Below the pieces are notes generated by a model. That model had not been told where the DNA came from. It did not search any database and was given only the letters and a program-made list of their open reading frames with translations. The translations under genes and the position numbers were made by a program. Shown here piece by piece: positions 63,364 to 64,000 of a stretch of 64,000 bases of DNA. Positions within the stretch are counted from its first letter, which is position 1. The number at the start of each line of letters is the position of its first letter. The DNA is from Actinomadura_E scrupuli (GTDB lineage Bacteria; Actinomycetota; Actinomycetes; Streptosporangiales; Streptosporangiaceae), in the NCBI RefSeq assembly GCF_050971785.1, contig NZ_JBPCCU010000008.1, positions 330,727-394,726 of the forward strand, in the 5' to 3' direction.

Positions 63364-63391
63364 TTGACAGGGGCTGGGGATCTGGTAAGTT
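63364..63391 (+). promoter_or_regulatory. rRNA promoter P2 candidate
   Basis: TTGACA (63364-63369), a 16-base spacer, TAAGTT (63386-63391); a consensus -35 and good -10, about 300 bases before 16S. Confidence 0.7.
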
Positions 63392-63694
63392 AGCAGGGTT
63401 GCCCCGGATGGGATCAGGGTGTGGTTTCCTGGTTCTTGGTGGTGTGTGTCCGTTTCTTGAGAACTCAACAGCGTGTTAAAAGCCAGTGCCTAATACAGGC
63501 GCTCATCTTCCTTTGTGGGGGTGGGTGTCTGCCCCGTGCCCGGCTCCTGTGTGTTGGGGGTGGGGTGTGGGTTTCTTTGAGGCAATTGTGATGACCGGCC
63601 TTTTGGTTGGTTGTTGTTTTGCTGGGTTTGGATTCTCGAGGTTTGGCCAGCTCGTTGTTGCCCTGTTGGTTGGGGTGGGGTTGGTCGTGTGGCC

Positions 63695-64000
63695 TTTATG
63701 GAGAGTTTGATCCTGGCTCAGGACGAACGCTGGCGGCGTGCTTAACACATGCAAGTCGAGCGGAAAGGCCCTTCGGGGTACTCGAGCGGCGAACGGGTGA
63801 GTAACACGTGAGTAACCTGCCCTTGGTTCTGGGATAAGCCTGGGAAACTAGGTCTAATACCGGATATGACCTGCCTCCGCATGGGGGTGGGTGGAAAGTT
63901 TTTTCGACCAGGGATGGACTCGCGGCCTATCAGCTTGTTGGTGGGGTGATGGCCTACCAAGGCGACGACGGGTAGCCGGCCTGAGAGGGCGACCGGCCAC
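63695..64000 (+). rRNA. 16S ribosomal RNA, 5' part (3' end outside window)
   Basis: AGAGTTTGATCCTGGCTCAG (E. coli positions 8-27) starts at 63702, placing the mature 5' end near 63695. Bases run through V1 and most of V2 and are cut by the window edge at about 306 of ~1,520. The sequence GCGGAAAGGCCCTTCGGGG followed by TACTCGAGCGGCG resembles Streptosporangiaceae. Confidence 0.98.

Larger units (their letters stand above)
63120..63694 (+). other. G/T-rich rRNA leader and promoter region
   Basis: The 748-base gap 62946-63694 contains no convincing gene. From about 63120 the + strand becomes strikingly G- and T-rich (long GGT/TTG runs, few A or C), unlike the rest of the window. It holds a G-run cluster (63301-63324), promoter P2 (63364-63391) and the palindrome TTGAGAACTCAA (63457-63468), which, followed by CAGCGTG, resembles the conserved actinobacterial rrn leader with antitermination and processing signals. 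Confidence 0.7.

Noticed and set aside
63076..63804. Small ORFs on both strands in the rRNA leader
   Set aside because: They follow the G/T skew, run into 16S rRNA, and have no ribosome-binding sites or domains.

Overview
The window is about 64 kb of high-GC actinomycete chromosome carrying almost only vertically inherited housekeeping genes. Gene order (thrS, HIT phosphorylase, phosphatidylinositol/PIM operon, pdxS, pdxT, yebC, ruvCAB, yajC-secD-secF, apt, rsh, aspS-hisS, rarA, alaS, ruvX-mltG-aroE, infC-rpmI-rplT, pheST, argCJBDFRGH, tyrS, rrn) is the conserved actinobacterial arrangement. The first ~306 nt of a 16S rRNA at the right edge looks like Streptosporangiaceae (Streptosporangium/Nonomuraea/Microbispora relatives). 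This rests on memory of the V1-V2 region and cannot be taken to genus. No tRNA, insertion sequence, prophage or CRISPR array was seen.

Layout. 1-6.6 kb: 3' part of thrS, a secreted protein of unknown function, a STAS protein, an Asp23/Gls24 protein, an Ap4A phosphorylase-like HIT protein, a DCC/DUF393 protein and a Tat-lipoprotein PIG-L deacetylase. 6.7-12.3 kb: an EF-G paralogue on the minus strand, then a tightly overlapped operon for phosphatidylinositol phosphate and PIM synthesis (pgsA, patA, pimA, LemA-like gene). 12.4-18 kb: DUF3048 lipoprotein, pdxS, an unknown gene, a GT87-like membrane glycosyltransferase, pdxT, yebC. 18-27 kb: ruvCAB, yajC-secD-secF, apt, rsh. 27-31 kb (minus): metallo-beta-lactamase-fold hydrolase, hisS, aspS. 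31-41.9 kb: cyclophilin, DUF349 protein, DinB-like protein (minus), rarA, DUF948, DUF6167, alaS, ruvX, mltG, aroE. 42-44.5 kb: attenuated infC leader, infC, rpmI, rplT, SpoU methyltransferase. 44.8-50.5 kb: STAS protein, orphan PAS histidine kinase, pheS-pheT. 50.5-52.2 kb (minus): SigE-family sigma factor with a coupled membrane protein. 52.3-61.6 kb: ARG-box-controlled arginine cluster and a DNA-3-methyladenine glycosylase. 61.7-64 kb: tyrS, then a G/T-rich rRNA promoter region and 16S rRNA.

Functional themes: translation (six aminoacyl-tRNA synthetases, IF3, L35, L20, EF-G paralogue, 16S), envelope lipid and protein export (PIM genes, SecDF-YajC, MltG), Holliday-junction and replication repair (RuvABC, RarA, RuvX, alkyl-base glycosylase), and arginine and PLP biosynthesis.

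The least expected signals are non-coding. A family of 39-44 bp palindromes with covarying arms sits just after thrS, ruvA, secF and argG. infC appears to start at ATC behind a transcription attenuator. A 25-codon upstream ORF overlaps the start of the DUF349 gene and contains a diverged copy of that gene's beginning. A G-quadruplex-type motif lies upstream of an rRNA promoter. A STAS protein has Ala where the regulatory phospho-Ser normally lies. No clearly new multi-gene system was found.
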